Source of the DNA: Telmatactis stephensoni
Taxonomy: Eukaryota; Cnidaria; Anthozoa; Actiniaria; Isophelliidae
Reading direction: 5' to 3'
Length of the DNA stretch: 64,000 nt
Assembly: GCA_029948255.1 (NCBI GenBank)
Contig: JALIZF010001650.1
Location: 172,001 to 236,000, forward strand
Shown here piece by piece: positions 23,290 through 33,767 of this stretch (its first letter is position 1; each line of letters opens with the position of its first letter). The notes under the pieces are model-generated. The model was not told the origin of the DNA and did not search any database. It was given only the letters and a program-made list of their open reading frames with translations. The translations under genes and the position numbers were made by a program.

Positions 23290-25635
23290 CCCTTGCACCC
23301 CCACCAGGCCCCCTGACTTAACTGCTTCCTCTCCCCAAGGGGTTTGCATTTGTTTTGATTAATTTTCAGGTACAGTGACTCTTTTCAAAATAACTCAAGA
23401 AGAAGACATTTTTAGACTGAACAATACAAAAAAGGTTGATTGTCTAGATGATGATTTATCTAAATATGCTTTCAAAGTTACAGTTTAGATCCTAGAAGAT
23501 GAGTAAACTGTGTTTGAATTTTATGTTATGATAAATTCTCATGTATTCTCATGTATATATTAAAAATAATATTCTAACTGTATCCAAAATAAAGCTAGAT
23601 ATGAAACAAGAATTGTCTTTTTCCTTTTAGTAAAGTTCAGTTGTTCATATTTGAAAAGTATGTGGTATCATACAGAAATTAGACGTAAAAACAATTTTAT
23701 TTACACCAGTTCAAATTTTGAATTGCCCGCCATTTTTCCACGCCGATCGAGTTCATGCATGTCCCTTGAAGCAAGCCATACAAATGCGCTCGCCACATGC
23801 TTCACAGCCCATTCTACAAAACTTATTCCTCTTGTTTTTAAGGCACACTTTACAACGTCCTTTTGACATTTCAACAGGCCAGTGTCCAGCATTTAGATGA
23901 GTTTGGACAGGATTTCGCTTCTGCGATGAGAAGTCTCCAAGAAGACCTTTGATCAGCTCAATTCGAAACTCTAGCTGTGTTAGCTTGTTTTGGTTATGGT
24001 TAGGAGACAGAGTCCTTAAAATATAAGCATTGACAATACTTATATCTACCCCAAACCACAACAGATATCTCCACCACTTATTTGCACGTCTTGAAGTTTC
24101 ATAATATTGTCTCATCTGATCACTCCGATCAACTCCCCCCATGTATTTGTTGTAGAGAGTTACAACGGGAAGCGATGGTACTTCTATGAAAGTACCGTCT
24201 TTCTGCTTTCTTCTAACGGTTTCTTCTCCTCTCACATTGCACTGGGTGCTGAGGAAGGCAACTGGCTTCTTGTCCTTCCAGATAGTAGCAACAACGTTGC
24301 CTTTTCAGTGAAACAAAGATTCGCCTCGCTTGAGGGCTTTCTTGACGGCCTTGTCTTTGAGCTCTTTCGGGAACTCTTTTAGGTTCGCTTTTGTCGTGCC
24401 ACAAAGATAAAGTTTGTCTTTTAGCAAGTCTTCTGCTAGGGAAACTGATGTAAAGTAATTATCAGCAAATATATGATACCCTTTCCCCACTAGTTTCCTA
24501 GTCAAGTCGTGAACAACACGATAGCCAAGACCATGCTCGGTGCCGCCATCTTTCTTCCCTGTGTATACTTGAAACTTGGAGATGAAGCCGTTCTCCGCAT
24601 CTGCCCGGACCCAAACCTTTATCCCTCTCTTAATCGGCTTGTTTGGCATGTACTGCTTGAATCCCAGCCTTCCTTTATACTTTATCATGCCTTCATCAAT
24701 GGAAGCGTTTTGCAAAGGCTGATACTCATCTTCAAATGTTTGAGATAGTGTGTCAATAAGAGGCCGTATCTTGAATAGCTTGTCTTGTCCACGAGCATTT
24801 TCACTGTTATTTATGTGGAGATACTGCCTTATCTTATCAAAGCGATTTCTTGAAATTATTCTCTGTACTTCTATAACTCCAAGAAGCGGTTCTGAGGACC
24901 AATACATTTTTACTTCGGGCAACATTTTGATGCCGAAGAGTATGTTCAGCGCCAAGAATGCTTTCATTTCTTCAAGCGTCGTGTCGTACCAACGCGGGTC
25001 AGCTTTCTTTTTGATACATTGTTTTGCGTATCTGTTCGTTTCCTCCACAATTTTCTGTAACAGATGCAGAGGAAATATCAGTAGGAAGAAATCAAGGGCT
25101 TTTTTGTCTTGTGAAAGCTGCGATGTTGGACCAACAGTCTCAGTGAACGGCTCATAAACAACTTCAGCATCACTAGTTGTCCATGTTTCGCTGTTGATGC
25201 GAGGATTTAGATTATCGATTTCATCTTCGTTTGAGCTTTCTTCGCTAGAACTTCCTTCGCTTTCAGACACAGAAATATCTGATTCGCCATTCTGAGTAGT
25301 AGAAACATCAAGATCTTCGCTAGTAAAGCCTAAAAAGTCATCTGAGTTGCTATCTGAATCAAAGAGAGACGTCGCCATTTTTCTAAAATTTGTGTCAAAA
25401 TCTCACGTGTTGATTTCTATATGAAGTCATCGTTACTCAGCCTTATAATGTATGCAAAAAATGTAGCTTAGAATGTCTCCTATTGGACAAAACACAATGG
25501 CAGTCGTTATCTATTGTATTTTTCTATGTTTTGATTGGTTGATCTGATGAATATCACGATAGTGCCATATGGCACTATCGGGGAAAAATGCCAGTCACGC
25601 AAGAGTGCCATATGGCACTATTGGGGGTGAAAGGG
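23290..25635 (-). mobile_element. piggyBac transposon, complete with TTAA duplication
   Basis: Ends CCCTTGCACCCCCA (left) and the inverted CCCTTTCACCCCCA (right). They are flanked by TTAA at 23286-23289 and 25636-25639, the hallmark target of piggyBac. The right end carries two copies of the palindrome AGTGCCATATGGCACT. Size is 2346 bp with one transposase gene, so it is full length. Positions 23290-23752 are the non-coding 3' part. Confidence 0.93.
23753..25378 (-). pseudogene. piggyBac-family (PGBD) transposase with one in-frame stop
   Basis: Cut-and-paste transposase acting at TTAA. It reads from the ATG at 25378 to the TGA at 23753 in a single frame except for one internal TGA at about 24305 (after ...GESLFH). 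Catalytic aspartates are in place: SIDEGMIKYKG, then IFADNYFTSVSLAEDL, then KYMGGVDRSDQM. The N-terminus is acidic and serine-rich (about 70 residues). The C-terminus has a cysteine-rich finger CKVC-x5-NKFCRMGCEACG-x3-CMACF, as in piggyBac C-terminal domains. Length of about 541 codons is normal. The only visible defect is the stop, so this is a young copy or carries one sequencing or point error. Confidence 0.92.
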
Positions 25636-25720
25636 TTAATGGTGCTGAGAATGATGCATCTGTAAATAACATGCCAAATTTCAACATATAGGTTTTAGCT
25701 CTAATTTCACAGCATATTTT

Positions 25721-28700
25721 TTAAAAGACTTTAACTTTTGTTATTTTGGACCTATCCAACTTGTCAAGAGATCCAGTTACTCTTATGTAACCCTTTTCTA
25801 TAAGATACTTGCCTAATACCTGAGCTAAGCTAACTTTATCTAGTTCTTTCTTTTGGGGGTTCAGGCCATATTTCCTAACAGATGACAGCAATTGCTTCTT
25901 AGATACATCTCTAAACAGCAATGCATTAAGGTAGTTCGGGACTCATGAATTTTTACGATAAACTTGCCTTCAAAATTCCTACAAAGAAAGAGGGGCATAG
26001 AAGGAAATAAAATGTAAAATAAAAATGGGGGGTCACTGAGGTCACTCTTGAGATACGAGGGGGGAGATGTGGGGTGTTTGGGGATCATTTTACGAAAAAT
26101 GGCCTCGCAATATCTGGTCAAATTATAAGAATTTTGGAACAACCAAATGTATTCAAAAGCAAGCAAAATGATAGCCTGGGATGCAGAAAAACACTTGGAA
26201 CTAAGTTGTTGCCGAACAATTTGCAAAGAAGCGAAAGATCAACAATAATATGCGAAAAATGGCCTTCCAGAATACACGTTTTTGGAGGATCAGACAGAAA
26301 AATGATAAATTTACTCAAAATCGAAACGATAGAAGTATTCTTTTTTTTCTTAACACGAAAAGTTTATAAGATTGTGAGCATAAATCATTCATAAAATCAA
26401 GGGGTCACCGAATTGTTTAAAGAGTTAGAGAAGAACAAAGGGTAAAAATCTTCGAAAACGAACACAAAAAATCAGCCATTTTAGCGTTGTTCTCTGCTCC
26501 TTTTCGACTCGTTATTAAATTCGCTAAATTTTATAGTTCGAGCTTTTTCTCCTACTTTACACGGTGCACAACATGTTTTGATAAATTTGTTTGCGGAATC
26601 TGGTCGATAAAGTACTATTTTTCTTCACCAAAAAACAAATTTCTTCGGTTTTCAATCGCTGACTCGCTAGTGCCCAGACTTCCCATGGACAAGCGAATGT
26701 TCTTTAATAAAAGTGCGCGCGCGAGATGCGCAGTAGCAAGGGTCCCGAACTACCTTAAATGCCACTTGTATTATACCTTGTGCTGCATTAGCTGGAATTG
26801 GTGTGTTGTTAGCTTCTACTTGGGGAATGGTATCGGTTTCCTAATGACAAAATGTGACAGCCATGAGGATTAGATATCTGTCTAATCACCTCCAAATTAC
26901 TGGCCTATAAACAGTAGGCTTGAGACTTACCTGAACTGTGTCTCCATCACTTTCCATGCCATCATCACTGACATCAGGGCTCTCTGGGACAAAAACTTTG
27001 TCTGATGAGTTACTCTTTTTCTTCTCAAGGACCAATGAGTCTTCAACACTTTCTTCAGAGAGTATTTCTGTTGGAGTTGTAGATACTGTTGTGGTTGTGG
27101 AAGAATCGGTGTCACTGCCAGTTTCATATTTTCTTTTCATAGTACGTTTGTCCCCCTACAATAACAAGCCTATATTGCTTCAAAGCAATGATGTTTCGGC
27201 CCGCTCAAAACCCTTTAGATTCCTTTACGAGACTTGGAGTTCTAACTTGCAAAGAAAAATGTAAACTGAAAATCAAATTTGTTCATTAATATCAGCGGGA
27301 TTCACCCCATTGTGACTCAACTAAGCGGAAAGTTTTTAAGCAATGTTGCAATGCAGCAATGCAACAAACCTCGATAAACGGCCTTTAGTTTAGGGCTGTA
27401 AATCCTGCAAATCCGTGTGTTTTAATGACAATTTTGCCATAAAATTTCCAATGACTATTATAAATAGAGCGTAAACGCATTCATCGAGATTTCTATGATT
27501 TCCTCTCGTGCCAGATTGGCTAATTTCACACAAGTGATTAAAAGGGCGTGTATGATTGTTACAAGTTCTATTCCCGACCAATCAGAAAGGGGTGTTCCCA
27601 CGGTCAAATAAACAATAGATAACACAATCTTTGCAAAACGTTTTAGTGCTTCCTTTCATGCGATTGGATGTCGGTGACAGGCACGTCAAATATCATTTGT
27701 TGGTAGGTTTTCACCAACAATTTTTTAATAGACGTGAAAAGAATGCGACATATAATTGGATGTGTTATAAAAGTATGACAGCTAATTGACAGACGAGCCA
27801 AAAATTATGGGTTAGCAAACCAAACACAGTAACGTTTCGGCCTGAGGGCCGAAACAAAAACGAGCTACACCTAAGAAATGCATGGCTAAATGTTGTTAAC
27901 ATGATTCCACAGGGTCTCTGTCTTTAGTTTTTACTGGAATTGGTCAGGGTGTGTCACTGCTTTGTATAAGAAGCAAGCTGATCTAGACAAGCTTTCAAAA
28001 ACCAGGGTTTAAACAAATAACCATAGTATTAGCTGATACCTTAGTGTAATCATAGCCATTCCTTGCATGCCTCCTCCTCTCATTCAATACGTCCAGAACA
28101 TGTTGCTTTATTCCAGCTCTATTAAAACCTGCTTTCTCAAAACTACAATCATTTTCCAGTTGATCTACAAATTCCTCCAAGTACTTGAGGTTATCAGACT
28201 TTTTTTTAAAGGTAGGGATATCATTTCCCGGCCATCTCTTTATTGTTGCTAATCTAACTGCACTCCGCCTAAAAAAGATAGGAAGAAACACATATTAGTG
28301 CAAAAGTGAACCATGCGACCATAGTTTTCCGCCTGTTTCCTTTCCCCAAGATCAAAATGCATTGATGACTTTTTTGAATCTATCGCTAGTGTTTTTCGCT
28401 GTCCCAAGAAAAGGTAAAATTATCACAGTGTAAAAGGAAAGGGTGCAAAATCAGCAGGTAGAAATGGATGCCTTCGGTATTTGTCTCATGTTATTTCCTT
28501 GCCGACAAAATGGCGGGAAGATGATTAATAGGCATGCATCACTCGGTCAATAAAGTTTATTAGTTTCCTTAAATAGGTTAGTTTGATATTATTTACATGT
28601 AAGTAGTTAACTTACTTGGCCTTATAGATCCTTTGGTCAAGACACGATAATTTCAGAATGTTGTCTTTTCTAGGCTTTGCTCTTTTCTTGACGGCCGTGT

Positions 28701-29065
28701 TCGACATGCCTTCGACGGCGAGTTCTTTATCAACAAGAGTTTTGAAGTGGAGTTGTTCTCCGACTGTCGCTAACCCACACGATTCATACTGCTGTGCACT
28801 ACCTTTTTCAGACAGGTATATAAGACCTTTCCCATCTATTTTTTGAGCTGTTATACAAAAAAAAAGGATAATTAATAAGACGCTATGACTTGCATACCAC
28901 TCTGATCGAGGCGTCACTGAAAATCGCCGTCTGGAAAAAAACTTGAAATGAAGCCAGCTAACCTTCAAAACTTTCAGCTGTTTTGTCATTAATATTTTTT
29001 GTTATCCACTCCTTAACTTCATCAGTAGTTAACTCCTCCAAGTGTTTAATTTTTTTTTGTTCCAT
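25721..29065 (-). CDS. SAM-domain protein, last exon split by an insertion
   Basis: Five exons by splice sites and phase: 29065-28963, 28847-28616, 28268-28040, 27155-26931 and 26840-25721, the last interrupted at 25930-26754. Exons 1-2 encode a SAM fold: LEELTTDEVKEWITKN, then KIDGKGLIYLSEKG, then GLATVGEQLHFKTLV. SAM domains mediate protein-protein or RNA contacts. Exon 3 (RRHARNGYDYT at its end) is helical and basic. Exon 4 is a T/S/D/E-rich linker (SDTDSSTTTTVSTTPTEI). The C-terminus after the insertion (LLSSVRKYGLNPQKKELDKV) is not recognised. The stop is at 25721, only about 80 bp from the piggyBac end. It may be a host gene or a repeat-borne gene: a stretch after its stop also occurs at 11338. 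Confidence 0.68.
25930..26754. mobile_element. 825 bp TTAA-flanked MITE inside a coding exon
   Basis: Inverted termini GGTAGTTCGGGAC / GTCCCGAACTACC with TTAA at 25926-25929 and 26755-26758. No transposase ORF. The empty site, keeping one TTAA, leaves the host reading frame open. A diverged copy of its right half lies at 53940-54314. The TTAA target suggests mobilisation by a piggyBac- or Kolobok-type enzyme. Confidence 0.85.
27156..28039. other. Intron of SAM-domain gene, with GTTTCGGCC palindrome
   Basis: No gene. Contains TGTTTCGGCCCGCTCAAA at about 27192 and the palindrome GTTTCGGCCTGAGGGCCGAA at about 27834, possibly the two ends of a decayed inverted-repeat element. Confidence 0.4.
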
Positions 29066-29201
29066 GACTTGCCGACCCTAGCGAGCAAAGAAATGGCCTT
29101 CCCCAACCAATAAGAGTGCGTAAATGAAGTCAGGATGAAATCCCGCCAGAAAAAAAAGGCGATAAAATAAGCTGTGTTGTCATTGGTCAAAATCCTAATC
29201 T

Positions 29202-29306
29202 CAACCTCGTTCCCAGGCTCTCCCTTCTCGCTTTTATTTTCAAAATGGCGGGCGCCCGCCATTTTGAAAAAAAAAAGCGAGAAGGGAGAGCCTGGGAACA
29301 AGGTTG
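29202..29306. mobile_element. 105 bp palindromic MITE with 9 bp target duplication
   Basis: CAACCTCGTTCCCAGGCTCT at the left and its inverted copy at the right meet at GGCGGGCGCCCGCC, so the element is almost entirely palindrome. The direct repeat TCCTAATCT at 29193-29201 and 29307-29315 is a 9 bp duplication, as made by Mutator-like transposases. Confidence 0.85.
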
Positions 29307-29370
29307 TCCTAATCTTGGCATTAATAAGCATGCGTAGTACCGTACGTAGTACCCCTACCAGGTCAACAAT

Positions 29371-32300
29371 ATGGCGGCGAGTCACTCAGCGAGTTCGAGG
29401 AAAAGGAAAAGATCGTGGGATAGATTTTCCATTGTTTGTTGTCACTGTACAGATCTTGGCTACACTCACGTACACTGCCCTTGTGAAAGATGTGATGGGA
29501 AAGCTGTCTCATCTGCTTTGGAATATATTCATTGGAATATTAAAAAGAGTATTGAGAGTGACACTGCTGCTGACGCCTTTGAAACTGATGATTGTAGTAG
29601 TGTAAGTGTTGAAGATAACCAGGGAGATATCTCAGTGGATTAGAGTCCCAGTGATGATGATCACTCTGATTCAGCAGAACACTTGTCTGTTCATTAAGAA
29701 CCTACATCCAGTACTAGTGCTAACTCAGAAACTGAGCAGCGAATTGAAGATCAGACCAATTCAATCGAGTTAGAAATCATATGTACCATTTGGAAGGCTA
29801 TGAATTTAGCTGCTCAGATGCATGGCAGCGTTAAGGACTTTGACGATCTTCTTCAGTTCGCTAAGGATTTGTTTTGCCGCGAAGACCATGATCTCGAAAC
29901 CTTTTGGCCCAAAAACTGGCAAGAAACTAAAATTATATATTTGTCTTGATGACTCTCATTATTCTCTGTGGGACGTTATGACTGACCCGTTTTCAAAATG
30001 CAGATACTGTGGAAAAGAAGGATCAATAAAATATTATTATTTGGGACTGTCAGATAAAATTGTTCTTTGGTGCCAAAATAAAGAAATGTGTCGGAAAATG
30101 ATGGCTCACTGGGAAAACAAAGACCACTGGCTTGAAGGATGGGGCTCCTATTTCCCACTTAAAGAGATATGGGATGGACAAAGATTCAATGAGTTGTCCT
30201 GGTTCTGGGACCCAAATAGCACCTTTTTGCTGCCATTTAAGTGCCAATTTTGTCAGTCTGTCATTAGTGTTGAGGAGACAGAGTTATCTGAAAAGTTAGA
30301 TGAAAATACTTACAATGTGCTCTGCAGTGAATGTGGTTTTAGACAAGACCATACTCTAAATTACACTCATGGTGACCCTTGAAACATTGCATTAATTGGG
30401 CATTGGGATGGTTGGCAACCATTTGGTGCATCTGGTAGACACAGCTGTGGTAAGTTACATTGACAAATAAACATTTTGCCATTAATAGTGATAAAATGAT
30501 GATAATGACCATAGGATTGATATCTTTTTCTAAGTCTCATATTGACCCATATGTGATGAGCCAAAAGAAGTATCACAGGAAGAAGTTATAATATATAATT
30601 TGAAATTATAATAATTTAATGGCTATTTAGGTGCTGTAGAGGTTACAATAGCAAATATGTACAAGAAAGACAGAAGTCCAGCAGAGGAAATTTATGTAAT
30701 TGGATTTATACCAAGCCACTGTCTACCCAAAAAACGTCCATGCAGTCTGGATCCATTTCTTCATCCTTTGATTTCAGAAGCAGAGGAACTTTTTATCTCT
30801 GGTAAATTATATATGATAATTATAATATTGAATAATATATACATTAAATGACTTCAATTTATTTTTTTTGTTTTAGGACTGTTGGTAGATTATTCTTTAG
30901 GAGTGGTTGGTCTTCCTCCTGGAGAAATATCACTCCGCTGCCTCATAATTCTATGGACCGGTGACTATCCAGGACAGTGTGAAGTTGGCAAATTTATCAA
31001 GAGTGGTATCCGACCATGCAGAAGGGATGAACTCAAAGGAATAGGTACAGTGGTATATTGTCTTTATTTGAATTCGTTGTAGTGCATAAAGGGGAATGGT
31101 TAGAAAAACCAGCAAAACATTGTCATATATTCTTGTTTTGAATTTATATTTTGCACTTTCCATTTGACTTTAAAATGCTCTTAAACATTTTTCCTGCAGC
31201 CGTAGAATCTACATCTGCAACAGGTGTCCATTACTATTATGGGGACAATCGTTACCATGCAAGATATCATTTCAAGGAACGCAATCTTCTGGAAGACTTG
31301 GAAACAATGAAAGACATAGATCAAAAGGATCGCAAAAGCATTCGTTCCAAACTTAGCAGAAACACTGGCTATACTGGCTTAAGCATACTTCATAAGCTCT
31401 ATAAGCTGTATGGATTTAATGTGATCACAGACCTTGTCTTTGATATGATGCATAACCTTCCTATGAATGTTGTTTCAAATCATCTTCAGATGCTTATTGA
31501 CAGTGATAAGATAAACAAGAAAGTAATTGATGAAAAATTGAATGCTGTTCCCTGGACTCCTGGTATTCATACACTTTGCATATTGATATTGTTGTGCTTG
31601 AGAAAATAGGATAGTTGTCTGTACAATTAGTAATTTATCTGCTGTAAAATCAAACTAGTTTCGATCTAAGCTGTGCTCCGTGATGTAAATCTGGATGTAA
31701 ATGTGTGATTGTTCAATTGTCTCGTGATGGAAGTGCCTTTGAAACCTTGGACTCGATCATGTTGAGCTGTGCCCTCGTAATTCAGCACTTAGCTGCAAGG
31801 AAGGGTGATGAGCTACTCCTAATTAATTTAAACCTTTGTGTAATTTTTCTGTAATCTTTTTAATGTAGAACTCAAGGATGGTAGAATTCCAGAAGGCATA
31901 GCTACTCGACTTGGATTCTGGAAGGCTGAAGAATACCACAAGTTTGCATATCCTTTGTCAGAGTGTATTCTTGCAGGACAATTGGAGGGACTTGATTATC
32001 ACATCTGGCAGCTTTTAACAAGAATGGTAGAGCTAGTTTTTAATCAGAGCAAGCGGGAAGAATGGGATATTGTAGATGTTGATCTATTTCACAACCTTGC
32101 TCAGCGTTATGCAGTACTTGTGGAGGAAACTTATGGACTATCATTCTGTACAATAACTGTGCACAACCTCATTCATGTCAAAGAAGATGCACTGAGATTT
32201 TCCCATCCTGATAATTACTGGTGTTTCTCATTTGAAAGGGCTGTAAAGAGATATGTCAGTACCTCTACCAATTTCAAGAACATTGAATGTACCTATGCCA

Positions 32301-32407
32301 AGGTGGAAAAGAGAAGAGAATTAATGAAGCTCTTAAATACCAGTCCTCTCCTCCAAAATAGAAGGCATAAACCCTTTCAGATGGATATTGATAAGATAGA
32401 TAGATAG
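29371..32407 (+). pseudogene. Tnp2-like (EnSpm/CACTA) transposase, decayed
   Basis: Exons 29371-30449, 30631-30801, 30877-31044, 31200-31562 and 31869-about 32370, with good GT/AG sites and matching phase. Features: N-terminal zinc cluster CCHC-x8-HVHCPCERC, CRYCGKEG, GHWDGWQPFGASGRHSC, LPKKRPCSLDPF, LPPGEISLRCLIILW TGDYPGQ, MMHNLPMN, FWKAEEYHKFAYPL, TVHNLIH and DNYWCFSFERAVKRY. The MMHN..N and HNLIH...WCFSFERAVK blocks match the layout of plant Tnp2 (CACTA) transposases. Damage: stops at about 29641, 29695 and 30380 and a frameshift near 29925. The 3' end runs into a (GATA)n microsatellite where the Polinton begins, so the natural C-terminus is lost. Confidence 0.75.
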
Positions 32408-32416
32408 ATAGATAGT
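32395..32416. repeat. (GATA)n and left Polinton target duplication
   Basis: Five to six GATA units. The last six bases, GATAGT (32411-32416), are repeated at 51147-51152 on the other side of the Polinton. Confidence 0.85.
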
Positions 32417-32633
32417 ACTACTTAAGACACAGCTTTGAGGACATTTTCCTGAGCCTGCAGTCAGCGGTATAGCGCATGAGAGCTGTGTAAAGTCGGTCAA
32501 AACTGTATAAATTATTTTTTTGGAAACGAAAAGAGAAAAAAATATGCGCGCGCGCAAGTGCGCGCGGGGGGCCCCCTCCTCTTCCCCCTCACCCCATACA
32601 TTCGTATTATTTGTCTAAGGACGACAAGAAAAG
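32417..32633 (+). repeat. Left TIR of Polinton
   Basis: 217 bp. Matches the inverted right end at 50930-51146 except for a few substitutions, mostly in the alternating GC tract (GCGCGCGCGCAAGTGCGCGC). Contains a C/G palindrome, GGGGGGCCCCC. Confidence 0.95.
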
Positions 32634-32688
32634 AAATAAAGGTTAACAAATATCATTTATTGAATATAAAAGTACTTATTACAAACAG

Positions 32689-33513
32689 TTAGTATTGATG
32701 AAATTCAAATTGACAAGAAGGTAGTTTTTGAGTACAACGTGCATGAAGAAACAAGGCTTTTCTAACATTGGATTCAGGACTAGAAAACGTTTCTCCAGTT
32801 TCTTTAATTTCATAATGAAATGAGGTTTTTCTTGAATTTAGCCGTACTACAGTACAACCAGTGTTCGAGTCAAAACACACACTTTTCTTTGCCTTTTTCA
32901 AAACTGAAAGCCAGGGAATGTTGTTCTGATTTTTTATGTTTGTAGTAATCAAACGAGCTAGATGTTTAGCAAGTTCATTGAGGTACAGTTTGTTATCACG
33001 ACTGTGAAACAGAGCTCTGTTGCGAAGCTGCTTTTCCTCGTTCATCAAATGTATCATACCGTGGTATGGATCAATCTTGTACAAGTTTATGATGTAGCGT
33101 ATCAGTGGTAATAAGATCTCATAGAAGCTAGGATCTTCAGGTTTAAGCTGATATTCTTCTTCAAGCATGATTTTTATGACATAACCCATTTCTTGATGAG
33201 GGACTTGGACTTGAACCCTTTTACGAATCAACATTCCAAGAAGCGTCCAGAAGTTTGGGGGGTCACTTAAAGATTCTCCATAGTTAGATAACAGCATGTC
33301 GTTTTTTTTAAGTTGTTCGTGTATTTCGTTTCTTCCTTGTTCTACACTGATGTGATAAAACAGAAAACGAAAAAAGGCAGTCATGTCTTTCATCACCTTT
33401 TGAAAAGACCAAGCTTTAGATTCATGGGGTTTTGTCAAACATTCAAAAATGTTGTGAATCGAGTTTTTTTCCTCTTCTTTCAGGATAAGTCCACTTCTCA
33501 ATTCCATATTCAA
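32689..33513 (-). CDS. Polinton protein of unknown function with C-terminal ETGETF module
   Basis: 274-residue frame, probably starting at the ATG for MNMELRSG. Largely helical and charged, with no membrane segment and no known domain seen. Near the C-terminus VVRLNSRKTSFHYEI is followed by KETGETF, then a helix. The same module (TPFYRYEVLETGETF) opens the divergent neighbour at 33768. It is the first gene inside the left TIR. The neighbour is transcribed away from it across about 250 bp that must hold both promoters. Confidence 0.7.
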   Translation of the reverse strand: MNMELRSGLILKEEEKNSIHNIFECLTKPHESKAWSFQKVMKDMTAFFRFLFYHISVEQGRNEIHEQLKKNDMLLSNYGESLSDPPNFWTLLGMLIRKRVQVQVPHQEMGYVIKIMLEEEYQLKPEDPSFYEILLPLIRYIINLYKIDPYHGMIHLMNEEKQLRNRALFHSRDNKLYLNELAKHLARLITTNIKNQNNIPWLSVLKKAKKSVCFDSNTGCTVVRLNSRKTSFHYEIKETGETFSSPESNVRKALFLHARCTQKLPSCQFEFHQY

Positions 33514-33767
33514 TTGATGATGTTGACCGACTAAAAGTTCGTTGATTGTAACAAATGATAACTTTTTTAAACAGCAACGGTGTTTTGAAGGTGAAAGATA
33601 TAACCACGCCTATCGATCAATAACGATTTTGTGATGTCATTTCCGTCCCTCCAGTCTATCTGTCAAACTATTGAATTGTGATGTCAGTATAGTACCGCCC
33701 CTCTCACTCTACGTGTAAGGATAAATACATTGGACATTCAAAAAAATGCACCACTCGTTTGAAGAAA
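33514..33767. promoter_or_regulatory. Divergent intergenic region of the two ETGETF genes
   Basis: 250 bp between head-to-head genes. Contains AGGATAAATACATTGG about 45 bp upstream of the plus-strand ATG, a TATA-like candidate. No proven site. Confidence 0.3.

Noticed and set aside
24107..25157. Plus-strand frames over the piggyBac transposase
   Set aside because: Antisense shadows of a clearly conserved minus-strand gene.
26487..26873. 128-codon plus-strand ORF
   Set aside because: Runs across the boundary between the TTAA element and the SAM gene exon; not a gene.
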